From Candidatus Babelota bacterium (GTDB taxonomy: Bacteria > Babelota > Babeliae > Babelales > JAHIUU01): 64,000 nt of DNA. The DNA lies in NCBI GenBank assembly GCA_018817025.1, contig JAHIUU010000005.1, forward strand, positions 1 through 64,000, given 5' to 3'. Below, piece after piece: positions 1 to 7,934 of the stretch. Under the pieces are notes generated by a model. The model was not told the DNA's origin. It did not search any database and saw only the letters and a list, made by a program, of their open reading frames with translations. The position numbers were made by a program, and so were the translations under genes. Each line of letters starts with the position of its first letter. Positions within the stretch are counted from its first letter, which is position 1.

Positions 1-171
1 CCAGAACCAGAGCCTGCTCCAGAACCAGAGCCTGCTCCAGAACCAGAGCCTGCCCCAGAGCCAGAACCTGCTCCAGAACTAGAGCCTGCTCCAGAACCAG
101 AGCCTGCTCCAGAACCAGAGCCTGCCCCAGAGCCAGAACCTGCTCCAGAACCAGAGCCTGCTCCAGAACCA
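1..171 (+). repeat. 18-bp tandem repeat encoding PEPEPA
   Basis: Nine complete 18-base units (variants of CCAGAACCAGAGCCTGCT) and half of a tenth run from the window edge to base 171. They are in frame with the coiled-coil CDS. Variant units recur in the same order, so units 2-5 and 6-9 form two 72-base blocks that differ at one base. This suggests expansion by block duplication. The array probably continues upstream of the window. Confidence 0.9.
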
Positions 172-1212
172 ATCCGACAACTAGACCTAACCGAAGATGA
201 GCCGCTCTTGGTAGAGGGGGACCCTCAAGAACGAGCCAAAGCTATAGCAATCGCAAATCAATATCTCAGGCAAATCCAAGCCTTAGGGAACAAAATAGAA
301 GCCGATACAATTACCCTTCATGAAGACCACCTCAGGCTTGACTCCGAACTCGATGCCTTCCACAATGAGATCAACCCGCGACTTGGCAAAACACACGCTA
401 TCTGTAACCAAATCAGGCGGCACCTTGAAAAAAGAGAGCCCCTCACGGAACTCAGCGCTATCCAAGAAAAACTTCAAAAGCTTCAGGCTGATGCCATCGA
501 AGTCGCGGCATACGAGCAATCATTACTCGACTTACTCCAAAGAATCGATCAACAAAAAACCGACGTCTCCATCTCCGTAGATGAAGCAACGAAAAAACTT
601 CAAAAAATCAAACTCGAAAACCCTGCACAAGCAGATAACGAAATACTACAAATTCATAACAAACTAAAAGAAGCTGATAAGCAGATTGCTCTCTCAAAAG
701 AATCATTCGTAAAACAAATCGACCAGTTAAAAATAAAAATCAACCTGACAAAAAAAGAATCAGCCCAACTACTTACACAGGCACAAGAACTAAAAAAACA
801 AATTATAACAGCAAAAATCAAGCTGCCAATTAAAGAAAAAATTAAAACGGAAGTAAAAAAAGTGGAACCTGAACCGATTCCAATGCAATGGTACGAAAAA
901 ATTCTTGCCGGGGTTGCCCGCGCGCTCCTAATAGTCAGAGATGGATTCAGAAGCTTATTTAATATCAAAACAAAAACAAATAAACACGACCAAAAGCTCA
1001 ACGAAATTAATGCCGATAAAGCCAAATTAAAAGCTGCCATGGAAGAAAAACGTGAAACAACTGGCGAACTATTCAAAAAAACAGCCTCTGCCATCGGAGA
1101 ACTTACAAAAAGAGGTTTTTACGCAGCCGGACGTACATTCAATCGGCTCCTTGAAAAAGGCGCACAACTACCAAAAGAGCCCCTATCTGAACAGGCAGTT
1201 AAAGACCAGTAA
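1..1212 (+). CDS. Partial Pro/Glu/Ala-repeat coiled-coil protein (5' end outside window)
   Basis: The reading frame is open from base 1, so the start lies upstream; 403 residues are visible. The first 57 residues are a run of PEPEPA hexapeptides. Most of the rest is Lys/Glu/Gln-rich sequence with heptad-like spacing, predicted as long coiled coil (about residues 75-270). A short amphipathic or weakly hydrophobic stretch follows (WYEKILAGVARALLIV, around residue 297), then more charged helix. I recognise no enzyme domain. A Pro-rich spacer followed by coiled coil is typical of envelope-spanning or surface-associated structural proteins, but that role is inference. The stop overlaps the end of the convergent rluB gene by 14 bases. 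No terminator is visible. Confidence 0.75.
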   Translation, partial: PEPEPAPEPEPAPEPEPAPEPEPAPELEPAPEPEPAPEPEPAPEPEPAPEPEPAPEPIRQLDLTEDEPLLVEGDPQERAKAIAIANQYLRQIQALGNKIEADTITLHEDHLRLDSELDAFHNEINPRLGKTHAICNQIRRHLEKREPLTELSAIQEKLQKLQADAIEVAAYEQSLLDLLQRIDQQKTDVSISVDEATKKLQKIKLENPAQADNEILQIHNKLKEADKQIALSKESFVKQIDQLKIKINLTKKESAQLLTQAQELKKQIITAKIKLPIKEKIKTEVKKVEPEPIPMQWYEKILAGVARALLIVRDGFRSLFNIKTKTNKHDQKLNEINADKAKLKAAMEEKRETTGELFKKTASAIGELTKRGFYAAGRTFNRLLEKGAQLPKEPLSEQAVKDQ

Positions 1213-1900
1213 GAGAAAATATCTCCTCTCGAGTCAAAAAATACCAGGACCCGTGAGCTGTCGCCCCTAGCGTTAATCCGGCGTAGCCAGTCCTATCAAG
1301 TTTTTCAACCCTGTATCCAAGAAACTTAAACATACGACGAACGATTCGGTTTCTCCCCGAATGAAGCTCTAACACCACATCTCTTTTATCTTTTGCACTC
1401 CCATATCGGCAAGAATCAGCTTTGATAAAGCCATCTTTAAGATCAAAGCCAACAAGAAACCTTTGCAAATCTTTCTTCTCGAAACTCTTATCAAGAAATA
1501 CACGGTAGCGCTTAGTAACATTGCTGCTGGGATGAGACAGTTTTTGCGCAAGCGCGCCATCGTTGGTAAACAGCAACAACCCGGTCGACATCCGATCGAG
1601 CCGACCAACCGGATATACTCGTTCCTTGGTCGCCCCACGAATCAACGCTATAACCGTCTTCCTTCCATGAGTGTCACGACAGGTCGTTACATAATCTTTA
1701 GGTTTATTGAGCATGAGATATACATACGCTTCAGGCTTGACTACTTTTCCATTATAGGCCACGATATCTTCGTCGCGCACTAATGAGAACGGCATGGTCG
1801 CAACAAAACCATTAACTGTTATCACACCACTTTTTATTAGGACGACAGCTTTACGACGAGAACAAACACCACAGTGAGCAAGATACTTAAGCAGGTACAT
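1199..1900 (-). CDS. rluB: RsuA/RluB-family rRNA pseudouridine synthase
   Basis: This enzyme isomerises a specific uridine in rRNA to pseudouridine; within the family the closest role is RluB-like (23S rRNA). An N-terminal S4 RNA-binding domain (residues 1-60, with GVCSRRKA) is followed by the catalytic domain. The family motif GRLDRMSTGLLLFTNDG carries the catalytic aspartate near residue 102. At 233 residues it has normal length. An open frame extends further upstream to a GTG at 1930, but the ATG at 1900 has a good Shine-Dalgarno (AGAGG, 6 bases away), so it is chosen. The substrate site cannot be told from RsuA or RluE with certainty. Confidence 0.88.
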   Translation of the reverse strand: MYLLKYLAHCGVCSRRKAVVLIKSGVITVNGFVATMPFSLVRDEDIVAYNGKVVKPEAYVYLMLNKPKDYVTTCRDTHGRKTVIALIRGATKERVYPVGRLDRMSTGLLLFTNDGALAQKLSHPSSNVTKRYRVFLDKSFEKKDLQRFLVGFDLKDGFIKADSCRYGSAKDKRDVVLELHSGRNRIVRRMFKFLGYRVEKLDRTGYAGLTLGATAHGSWYFLTREEIFSLTGL

Positions 1901-1986
1901 TTCTAACCTCTTCGTTTCACTATTGACCACCCAAAAAATATACCATATTCTACTGTTGTTATATTATTATATTGTTATATTGCCAT

Positions 1987-2062
1987 AGAGATGTAGCTCA
2001 GTTGGTAGAGCATCCGCTTCACACGCGGGAGGCCAGCGGTTCGAGTCCGCTCATCTCTACCA
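1987..2062 (+). tRNA. tRNA-Val (anticodon CAC)
   Basis: A complete 76-base cloverleaf: acceptor AGAGATG pairs with CATCTCT, the D stem is GCTC/GAGC, the anticodon stem TCCGC/GCGGG encloses loop TTCACAC, and the T stem AGCGG/CCGCT encloses TTCGAGT. The anticodon CAC reads GUG. The CCA end is encoded. Confidence 0.95.
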
Positions 2063-2082
2063 TCATATTGAAAGTAGTTCAT

Positions 2083-2158
2083 GGGGATATAGCTCAGCTG
2101 GTAGAGCGTCCGCTTCGCATGCGGAAGGTCAGCGGTTCGACTCCGCTTATCTCCACCA
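2083..2158 (+). tRNA. tRNA-Ala (anticodon CGC)
   Basis: A complete 76-base cloverleaf with encoded CCA, 20 bases after tRNA-Val and probably co-transcribed with it. The anticodon loop TTCGCAT gives CGC. The acceptor GGGGATA/TATCTCC contains the G3-U70 wobble pair that identifies alanine tRNAs, which confirms the call. Confidence 0.96.
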
Positions 2159-2193
2159 ATCTACGCCCCCTCAAAAATTTCATAAAAACTCAC

Positions 2194-2775
2194 TTAATAA
2201 CAGTAAGAAGCAACAATCGAGTCTGTCACAACCCCCTCTTTTTGTTCCAGAATCTTATAAGTATCGTCTCTTTGTAGATACTCAATAACCTTTTTCCATT
2301 CATCTTTTACCCGCTTCATTAAACTCCCATCGTTACACCAACTATTCGTTACTTGCCTCGCAAAAATCTTCTTTCTCTCTTTCCAACGAGTCTGCGTACC
2401 ATAAGAATCAAGCATCTTGATCTCGCACGGAACTCGATAGGACTCTTCCTCGTAACACTCACTATGTTGATTTTTAATAAACACTATTCTATTTTCAATT
2501 TTTGTAATCACAGACTTAACACACTCAAAAACAAAAAACCACCAGTTCTCTTCTTTTTTAAACCTATTTTCCAAGTTACGAAGAACATCTTGCACTCCAT
2601 CAAGAACAACATCTAAAGTCTCTTGGTCATTGCAAAACGAAACCACATAATTCACCTCTTCAACCCCTGACAACGCTTTTTGCAAAACATTAAAATTCAC
2701 AGAATTCATCCCAACAGCGGGCCGAAAAAATAAAAGAAATAAAAGAAATAAAAAAAACAGAAAAAAACGCTTCAT
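2194..2775 (-). CDS. Exported protein of unknown function
   Basis: A 193-residue protein. The start is the ATG at 2775, set by a strong AAAGGAG Shine-Dalgarno five bases upstream; a longer frame to 2802 lacks such support. The N-terminus is a clear signal peptide: MKR followed by a Phe/Leu-only hydrophobic run and then RPAVG. The mature part has several cysteines (FCNDQE, FECVKS, HSECYEE, VPCEIK), suggesting disulfides in an exported protein. No known domain is recognised. It is a single gene between two tRNA pairs. Confidence 0.7.
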   Translation of the reverse strand: MKRFFLFFLFLLFLLFFRPAVGMNSVNFNVLQKALSGVEEVNYVVSFCNDQETLDVVLDGVQDVLRNLENRFKKEENWWFFVFECVKSVITKIENRIVFIKNQHSECYEEESYRVPCEIKMLDSYGTQTRWKERKKIFARQVTNSWCNDGSLMKRVKDEWKKVIEYLQRDDTYKILEQKEGVVTDSIVASYCY

Positions 2776-2793
2776 AAAAACTCCTTTAATAAA

Positions 2794-2821
2794 AAAAACC
2801 ACCAGAAATACCGGTGGCTTT
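2794..2821 (-). terminator. Intrinsic terminator after the tRNA-Ile/tRNA-Ala pair
   Basis: Read on the minus strand, CCACCGG and CTGGTGG form a 7-bp stem (one G-U pair) around a TATTT loop, followed by eight T. It lies just downstream of the minus-strand tRNA pair and just upstream of the exported protein gene. Confidence 0.75.
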
Positions 2822-2829
2822 TTTTATAA

Positions 2830-2905
2830 TGGTGGAGGCAAGCGGAGTCGAACCGCTGGCCTTCCGCGTGCAAAGCGGACGCTCTACCAACTGAGCTATG
2901 CCCCC
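2830..2905 (-). tRNA. tRNA-Ala (anticodon TGC)
   Basis: A complete 76-base cloverleaf on the minus strand with encoded CCA. The acceptor GGGGGCA/TGCCTCC has the alanine G3-U70 pair, and the anticodon loop TTTGCAC gives TGC. It follows tRNA-Ile by 11 bases and ends at a terminator. Confidence 0.96.
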
Positions 2906-2916
2906 TAATATTTCAA

Positions 2917-2993
2917 TGGTGGGCCTAAGTCGACTCGAACGACTGACCTCCCCGTTATCAGCGGGGTGCTCTAGCCAACTGAGCTATAGGCCC
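2917..2993 (-). tRNA. tRNA-Ile (anticodon GAT)
   Basis: A complete 77-base cloverleaf on the minus strand: acceptor GGGCCTA/TAGGCCC, anticodon loop CTGATAA giving GAT, encoded CCA. An Ile-Ala pair is a common bacterial arrangement, often inside rRNA operons; here no rRNA is adjacent. Confidence 0.96.
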
Positions 2994-3124
2994 TTATTCT
3001 CACTTGCTTTTTATTCAATATGCTACCTATAATACCTTCTTCAACATCTTATTGCAACAATTTTAAGCCAAAAAAACACCCCCTTCTCGTCCCAAACGCC
3101 GATCCTATCGATCGGTAAAAAATA

Positions 3125-3154
3125 TTGACAATTTGATCTCGAATTTCCCATACT
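3125..3154 (+). promoter_or_regulatory. Possible sigma-70 promoter for the prfB region
   Basis: A perfect -35 TTGACA (3125-3130) is followed after 18 bases by CATACT (4 of 6 matches to TATAAT). It stands upstream of the small ORF at 3201 and of prfB. The -10 is weak, so this is only suggestive. Confidence 0.35.
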
Positions 3155-3200
3155 ATACCTATAGACAAACCCAGATAGAAACACAAAAAAGGGCCAAATT

Positions 3201-3389
3201 ATGGGAAAAACAATCCGGTCAAACAATCCTCTGACCAAAAAATATATAAAAAAGCGCCGTCGTTCGAGCGAGTCGTGTACCAGCGACCACCTAAGCGAGT
3301 ACGCTAAAAAACATGAAAAAGGCAACTTTCCACGGCGAGTTTGGCCAACTGATAGCGAATGCGATAAGCACAAAGGGCCAAAAATCTGA
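3201..3389 (+). CDS. Possible small basic protein, 62 residues
   Basis: The stretch 2994-3463 holds no recognised gene except this short frame. It begins with ATG after AAGGG (7-base spacing) and encodes a strongly basic peptide (KKYIKKRRR near the start, two cysteines). It could be a small nucleic-acid-binding protein or chance. A possible promoter lies 47 bases upstream and prfB starts 75 bases downstream. I recognise no family. Confidence 0.3.
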   Translation: MGKTIRSNNPLTKKYIKKRRRSSESCTSDHLSEYAKKHEKGNFPRRVWPTDSECDKHKGPKI

Positions 3390-3463
3390 TATGCTTACCG
3401 ATATCAATAGTATTGATGGTGTTACAAGTATAATCAACCTCGCTCAAAAACCCGGTGCCTTTT

Positions 3464-4540
3464 ATGTTAATCGACGAACTACGAGAACAGCTAAAGTCTA
3501 TCGAACCTGAGATTCAGGCTATCAACGCGTTCTATATAAATAATAAGATCGAGTCACGCTTCCAAACATTGGAACAACAAATCAATCAGGAAGATTTTTG
3601 GCAAAATCCAGATCATATCGCAATATCTAAAGAACACCAACGAGTAAAGCTTCTCGTCGAACAGTACACCAAACTCACCGCAAGTTACGACGAGAATCTT
3701 GAGCTACTCGAACTCTTCTCGCAAAACGACTCCGAGCTCCATAATCTTAAAAAAGAGAGCTCTGCTCTTTGTGTTGGAATCAAAAAATTCAAAATCGAAC
3801 TTCTTCTTAACAAACCTGAAGATAGCGCCAACTGCTTCCTAAGCGTCAATGCCGGAGCCGGAGGAACAGAATCTCAAGACTGGGCAAGCATGCTTCTCCG
3901 TATGTACATTAGGTTCTGCGAGCGAGAGAATCTTCGCGTCGACACGATCGATTATCAGGCTGGAGAAGAAGCCGGCATCAAATCAGCAACTCTTTTCGTC
4001 AAAGGCAAAAACGCATACGGCTTCTTAAAAGCTGAACATGGTATTCACCGGCTCGTTCGCATCTCACCATTCGACTCAAGCAAACGCCGACATACCTCTT
4101 TCGCCGCGCTCTTTGTCACCCCAGAAGTGACCGACGAAAAAATAGAAATTAAAGAAGATGAACTTCGCATAGACACCTACCGTGCCGGAGGCGCCGGCGG
4201 GCAGCATGTCAACAAAACCGACTCTGCAGTACGAATCACCCACCTCCCAACAAAAATTGTTGTCCAATGCCAAAACGAACGGTCCCAGCTCCAGAATAAG
4301 CAGACCGCTATGAAGATGCTTATGGCAAAGCTGGTCGAAAAACATGAGGAAGAAAAACGAGAAAAAGAGGCATCTGTCGAGAAAAGAAAAATCGAGTGGG
4401 GATCACAAATCCGCTCGTACGTTTTACACCCCTATAAAATGGTCAAAGATCATCGAACAGGCCACGAATCACCGCAACCAGATCTTGTCCTGGACGGCGA
4501 CATCATGCCGTTTATAGAGAGCTTTTTAGTCAAACAATAG
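3464..4540 (+). CDS. prfB: Peptide chain release factor 2
   Basis: RF2 ends translation at UGA and UAA. The SPF tripeptide of the stop-codon-recognition domain (in RISPFDSS) marks it as RF2, and GGQ near residue 245 ([17 protein letters not shown]) is the peptidyl-tRNA hydrolysis motif. It has full length (358 residues). The start is taken as ATG 3464; an in-frame GTG at 3455 would add three residues, and neither has a strong Shine-Dalgarno. The N-terminal helix region reads straight through, so the +1 programmed frameshift common in prfB is absent. tilS follows after 12 bases. Confidence 0.95.
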   Translation: MLIDELREQLKSIEPEIQAINAFYINNKIESRFQTLEQQINQEDFWQNPDHIAISKEHQRVKLLVEQYTKLTASYDENLELLELFSQNDSELHNLKKESSALCVGIKKFKIELLLNKPEDSANCFLSVNAGAGGTESQDWASMLLRMYIRFCERENLRVDTIDYQAGEEAGIKSATLFVKGKNAYGFLKAEHGIHRLVRISPFDSSKRRHTSFAALFVTPEVTDEKIEIKEDELRIDTYRAGGAGGQHVNKTDSAVRITHLPTKIVVQCQNERSQLQNKQTAMKMLMAKLVEKHEEEKREKEASVEKRKIEWGSQIRSYVLHPYKMVKDHRTGHESPQPDLVLDGDIMPFIESFLVKQ

Positions 4541-4552
4541 CGTAAAAATCTT

Positions 4553-5503
4553 ATGATCGCAAAAATCCAAAATAGCTTACAAAAACTTATCGACGGAACA
4601 AAAAAAACTCACATCATCGTTGGACTTTCCGGAGGGCCGGACTCAGTCTTCTTACTCTACATTTTGCATAGCCTAAACGATCATATCACCCTAACAGCTG
4701 CCCATCTTAATCATGGCTGGAGAACACAAGCGTCAGACGACGTTATGTTTTGCAAAAAACTATGCAACTCCCTCAAGATACCTTTCGTTACAACACACGC
4801 AAATAAGCTAGACCTCTCAGTTAAACCAAATGGATCAAAAGAAGCGATGGGTCGAGCGCTCAGACGGCACTTCTTCGCCCAAGTAAAAAAAGAGCAAAAT
4901 GCTGATTATATCGCCCTCGCCCACCATCAACAGGACCAGCAAGAAACGTTTTTCTTGCGCCTGATCAGGGGCTGCAGCCTCGAGGGGCTCACCGGAATGA
5001 GCCAGATAAATGACTGTTATATCAGGCCCCTTCTCGCAACCAGCAAGACCCAAATTCTTGATTATCTTCACAAAAACAACATCACATATATTACAGACCG
5101 TACGAACCAATCAGATGTTTTTTTGCGCAATCGAATCAGAAATCACGTTATTCCCGCTCTACAAAAAGTCGATCCACGATTCGATCAAAAATTCGAAACG
5201 ACGCTCGAAACATTAACCCAGGAAAACAGGCTTCTTCAGTCAATGACGCAACAAGCCATTCAAGCTATATTCGAGTCAGGCGTTGGGGACACGAAAAAAT
5301 TTCTCGCCCTACACCCTATTCTGCAAAAACGAACCATCATTGAATGGCTCTGCAATGAACATGTCCAGTTCAACCCAAGCACCGCATACCTTGAAGAAAT
5401 TACCCGGTTTTTGGCCTCAAATCGCGGTGGCACCCACCAAATCAATCTAACGTGGGCTATTAGCAAAAAACAAAATCGCTTCCGGATCAAGCGTATTTGT
5501 TAA
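4553..5503 (+). CDS. tilS: tRNA(Ile)-lysidine synthase
   Basis: TilS attaches lysine to C34 of tRNA-Ile(CAU), so that it reads AUA. The N-terminal PP-loop ATPase domain is plain: SGGPDS at residues 26-31 binds ATP, followed by HLNHGWR and HHQQDQQETFFLR-type motifs. At 316 residues it is of the short type, lacking most of the C-terminal domains of the E. coli enzyme. It lies 12 bases after prfB and probably shares its transcript. tRNA-Ile(GAT) is in the window; the CAU substrate tRNA is not. Confidence 0.93.
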   Translation: MIAKIQNSLQKLIDGTKKTHIIVGLSGGPDSVFLLYILHSLNDHITLTAAHLNHGWRTQASDDVMFCKKLCNSLKIPFVTTHANKLDLSVKPNGSKEAMGRALRRHFFAQVKKEQNADYIALAHHQQDQQETFFLRLIRGCSLEGLTGMSQINDCYIRPLLATSKTQILDYLHKNNITYITDRTNQSDVFLRNRIRNHVIPALQKVDPRFDQKFETTLETLTQENRLLQSMTQQAIQAIFESGVGDTKKFLALHPILQKRTIIEWLCNEHVQFNPSTAYLEEITRFLASNRGGTHQINLTWAISKKQNRFRIKRIC

Positions 5504-5584
5504 AACCCCTCACAACGTCCCCCAAAATATACTATTATAAAAAGAAGCCCATCGTACTAATCCATATAACCAGGCGAGCCAACT

Positions 5585-6454
5585 GTGAGCGCAAGAAAAA
5601 AGACCGGCCCTTTACTCATCTCGTTCTTACTCCACCTACTCTTCCTGGCTTATTTTCTTTTTTTCGCATTCAAACAACACCGCAAGCTAATACTTTCGGC
5701 TCAAGCCAAACAACGACAAGAACAACAACTCGAACAACGACGAAAGAAACAACAAAAACAGATAGCCAGACAGATGCAGGCAGCCCTTTTCCCCAAAAAA
5801 TCAGCCGATGGAACTCAGGTTATTTTTGATGACGAAAAAGAAGTTCCTAAAAAAATTGTTACTAACGTTGTCGAGAAGATTATCAATAAAGAAATCCCAC
5901 AAAAAATTATCTCTAAAATCAAAACACCAATCCCAGAACTAAAACCTAAACCTGAAGTCAACCCGATCGACTTGAAAAAACTGGCTCTCGCCAACCTGCT
6001 CAGCAAGAAACAAATAGAAAAACAGGTAGAACAAAAAGAAAAGAAATCTCAGGAGAAAATCCCTGAGAAAAAAAGCCTTCTCTCACTTACTAAGTGTTTT
6101 CTCGATCACGAAAAGGGAAACAGCGCCATGTGCCGGTCAGGCGCTGATCGAAAACCGACATTCGAAGAACTTAAATATATCTGCTATGAAAAACAAGTTC
6201 AGGACTCCATTGCTGCAACGTGGAAAATGATGTACGCAGGGGCGCACGTCGAATCGCGCGGTGAAACAAGATTCACATTTTTGGTCAACGAAGACGGTCA
6301 AGCAGAACAGATAATGCTCTACCGATCATCCGGAAACAACCAATTTGACAGCATGGTCCTTGAAAGCGTAAGACAAACAACGTTCCCTCCGATCCCAAAA
6401 CATTTTGGTGTCACAAAGTATCGTCCTCAAGGCGGTGTTATTGTTTTGAGATAA
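5585..6454 (+). CDS. TonB-family protein
   Basis: A 289-residue protein with an N-terminal transmembrane anchor (residues 11-30), a Gln/Arg/Lys coiled segment (35-65), a Lys/Pro-rich spacer (about 90-165) and a C-terminal TonB-like domain (about 195-289, with TRFTFLVNEDGQAEQI and a FPPIP motif). This is the layout of TonB or TolA proteins, which span the periplasm and pass proton-motive force to the outer membrane. It implies a two-membrane cell. No ExbB/ExbD or receptor is nearby. The start is GTG 5585, preceded by AGG; it is the only start before the membrane segment. Confidence 0.75.
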   Translation: MSARKKTGPLLISFLLHLLFLAYFLFFAFKQHRKLILSAQAKQRQEQQLEQRRKKQQKQIARQMQAALFPKKSADGTQVIFDDEKEVPKKIVTNVVEKIINKEIPQKIISKIKTPIPELKPKPEVNPIDLKKLALANLLSKKQIEKQVEQKEKKSQEKIPEKKSLLSLTKCFLDHEKGNSAMCRSGADRKPTFEELKYICYEKQVQDSIAATWKMMYAGAHVESRGETRFTFLVNEDGQAEQIMLYRSSGNNQFDSMVLESVRQTTFPPIPKHFGVTKYRPQGGVIVLR

Positions 6455-6548
6455 TAATCATTGCCATTACCTGCCAATAAAGTTGACGTTCCACTCATTT
6501 TCCTCTATAACAAACATGTTGTTATTTCGCTTGAATAGGGGAGTATGC

Positions 6549-7934
6549 GTGGCCAAAATTGTCATTCTCGGCGCTGGTCTCACTGGTCTTTCTACAGCTT
6601 ATCATCTCGAAAAAAACAACTTTTTTGACTTCACTATTTTTGAAAGAGAATCAACTCACGGCGGCCTCTGTCGGTCGGTCAAACATGACGGCTTTACATT
6701 TGACTACACCGGCCATCTGCTTCACTGCAATAATACATATTTCCAAACAGTTCTCAACGAAATCCTGCCACCAACTACCAGAAACACTCTCGCTAGAAAA
6801 TCGTATATCCACTCTCACAATCACTTTGTCCCCTACCCATTTCAAATGAACCTGCACGGCCTCCCAACGGAGGTAATCGCTGAATGCATCTGCAGTTTTG
6901 CAAAACGCAACCATCAACATAATAATCCACAAAGTTTTCATGAATGGGTTCTCAAATACTTTGGAACCGGCATCGCAAAGCATTTCTTTTTTCCCTACAA
7001 CCAAAAACTCCTACAATATAACCTTAAAAAAATTCACCCGTCCTGGACCGGCCGATTTGTTCCAAAAACAACAATTAAAAATCTATTTACAGGGCTTGCA
7101 AACCAAGAGAATAATTCTGTTGGCTATAACCACACGTTTTTATATCCAAAACAAGGCGGCATTCAAACATTCACTGATAATCTCAGAAAAAAAATCACCT
7201 GCTCGATCAAAACAAATTATAACGCAACCAATATCGATCTGAAAAAAAAGATCGTCTCATTTGATAATGGCCACACGGAAAAATTCGATACACTTATCAC
7301 CACAATCCCGCTTAAAAATTTGTTACAAAACAGTACTCAGCCAAGCTCTTGCAACATAAAAAAGAACCATCGTTACTTACGATGCAATGCAGTTGTTAAC
7401 TTTAATGTTGGTTTTAAAGGTACGTCGATCGATAAGCACTGGATCTACTTTCCTGAAAAAAAATATCCGTTTTATCGGGTTGGTTTCTGGCATAATTTTT
7501 CAAAATCTCTCGTGCGACCAGAACACGGGGCACTGTACGGCGAGCTCGCTTATCTCCCCGGACAGTTAAGAGAAAAAGAACTTAATCAACGAGTAGAAAA
7601 ATCGATAGAACAAAGCTGTCAAATTTTTGGTCTATCAAAAAACAAAAACATTGTGTCACAAAAAATATTACACCTGCCAAACGCATACGTCATATACGAT
7701 CACTGGCGAGAAAAAAACCTGCCGGCTCTTCACAAAGCACTTCGTGACCACTCGGTTTATTCAATTGGCCGGTACGGTGCATGGAACTATTCGAGCATGC
7801 AAGACGCAATTTTAGATGGACAAAAAATTGCAACAAAACTTCTCCATCAGTTCATCCCAGCTCAAATTTATAAAAAAAAGAGAGAAAAAAAGAAAAAGGA
7901 GCGTAGTAGTGAAGCACATGCAATCGTTTTATAA
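6549..7934 (+). CDS. FAD-dependent oxidoreductase, UDP-galactopyranose mutase/amine oxidase-like
   Basis: A Rossmann FAD-binding motif opens the protein (VILGAGLTGLSTAYHLE), followed by FERESTHGGLCRS, where Glu binds the FAD ribose. The C-terminal FAD motif is GRYGAWNYSSMQDAILDG. The family holds UDP-galactopyranose mutase and HemY-like enzymes; the epimerase next door favours a sugar-nucleotide role. The start is GTG 6549, with AGGGGAG five bases upstream; an upstream TTG-started extension lacks a ribosome site. 461 residues. The C-terminus ends in a Lys/Arg/Glu-rich tail that overlaps the start of the epimerase gene by 26 bases, so the two are translationally linked. Confidence 0.8.
   Translation: MAKIVILGAGLTGLSTAYHLEKNNFFDFTIFERESTHGGLCRSVKHDGFTFDYTGHLLHCNNTYFQTVLNEILPPTTRNTLARKSYIHSHNHFVPYPFQMNLHGLPTEVIAECICSFAKRNHQHNNPQSFHEWVLKYFGTGIAKHFFFPYNQKLLQYNLKKIHPSWTGRFVPKTTIKNLFTGLANQENNSVGYNHTFLYPKQGGIQTFTDNLRKKITCSIKTNYNATNIDLKKKIVSFDNGHTEKFDTLITTIPLKNLLQNSTQPSSCNIKKNHRYLRCNAVVNFNVGFKGTSIDKHWIYFPEKKYPFYRVGFWHNFSKSLVRPEHGALYGELAYLPGQLREKELNQRVEKSIEQSCQIFGLSKNKNIVSQKILHLPNAYVIYDHWREKNLPALHKALRDHSVYSIGRYGAWNYSSMQDAILDGQKIATKLLHQFIPAQIYKKKREKKKKERSSEAHAIVL

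Noticed and set aside
654-1094. Minus-strand frame of 146 codons inside the coiled-coil gene
   Set aside because: It is the mirror of a Lys/Glu-rich helix (giving Phe/Leu/Ser), a usual artefact of such sequence; the plus-strand frame continues from a coherent repeat region.
3041-3373. Minus-strand frame of 110 codons
   Set aside because: No ribosome site, odd composition, and it faces the possible promoter and small basic frame on the other strand; no recognisable domain.
3390-3560. Programmed +1 frameshift in prfB
   Set aside because: The N-terminal coding region is continuous in one frame, and no CTTTGA slip site is seen.
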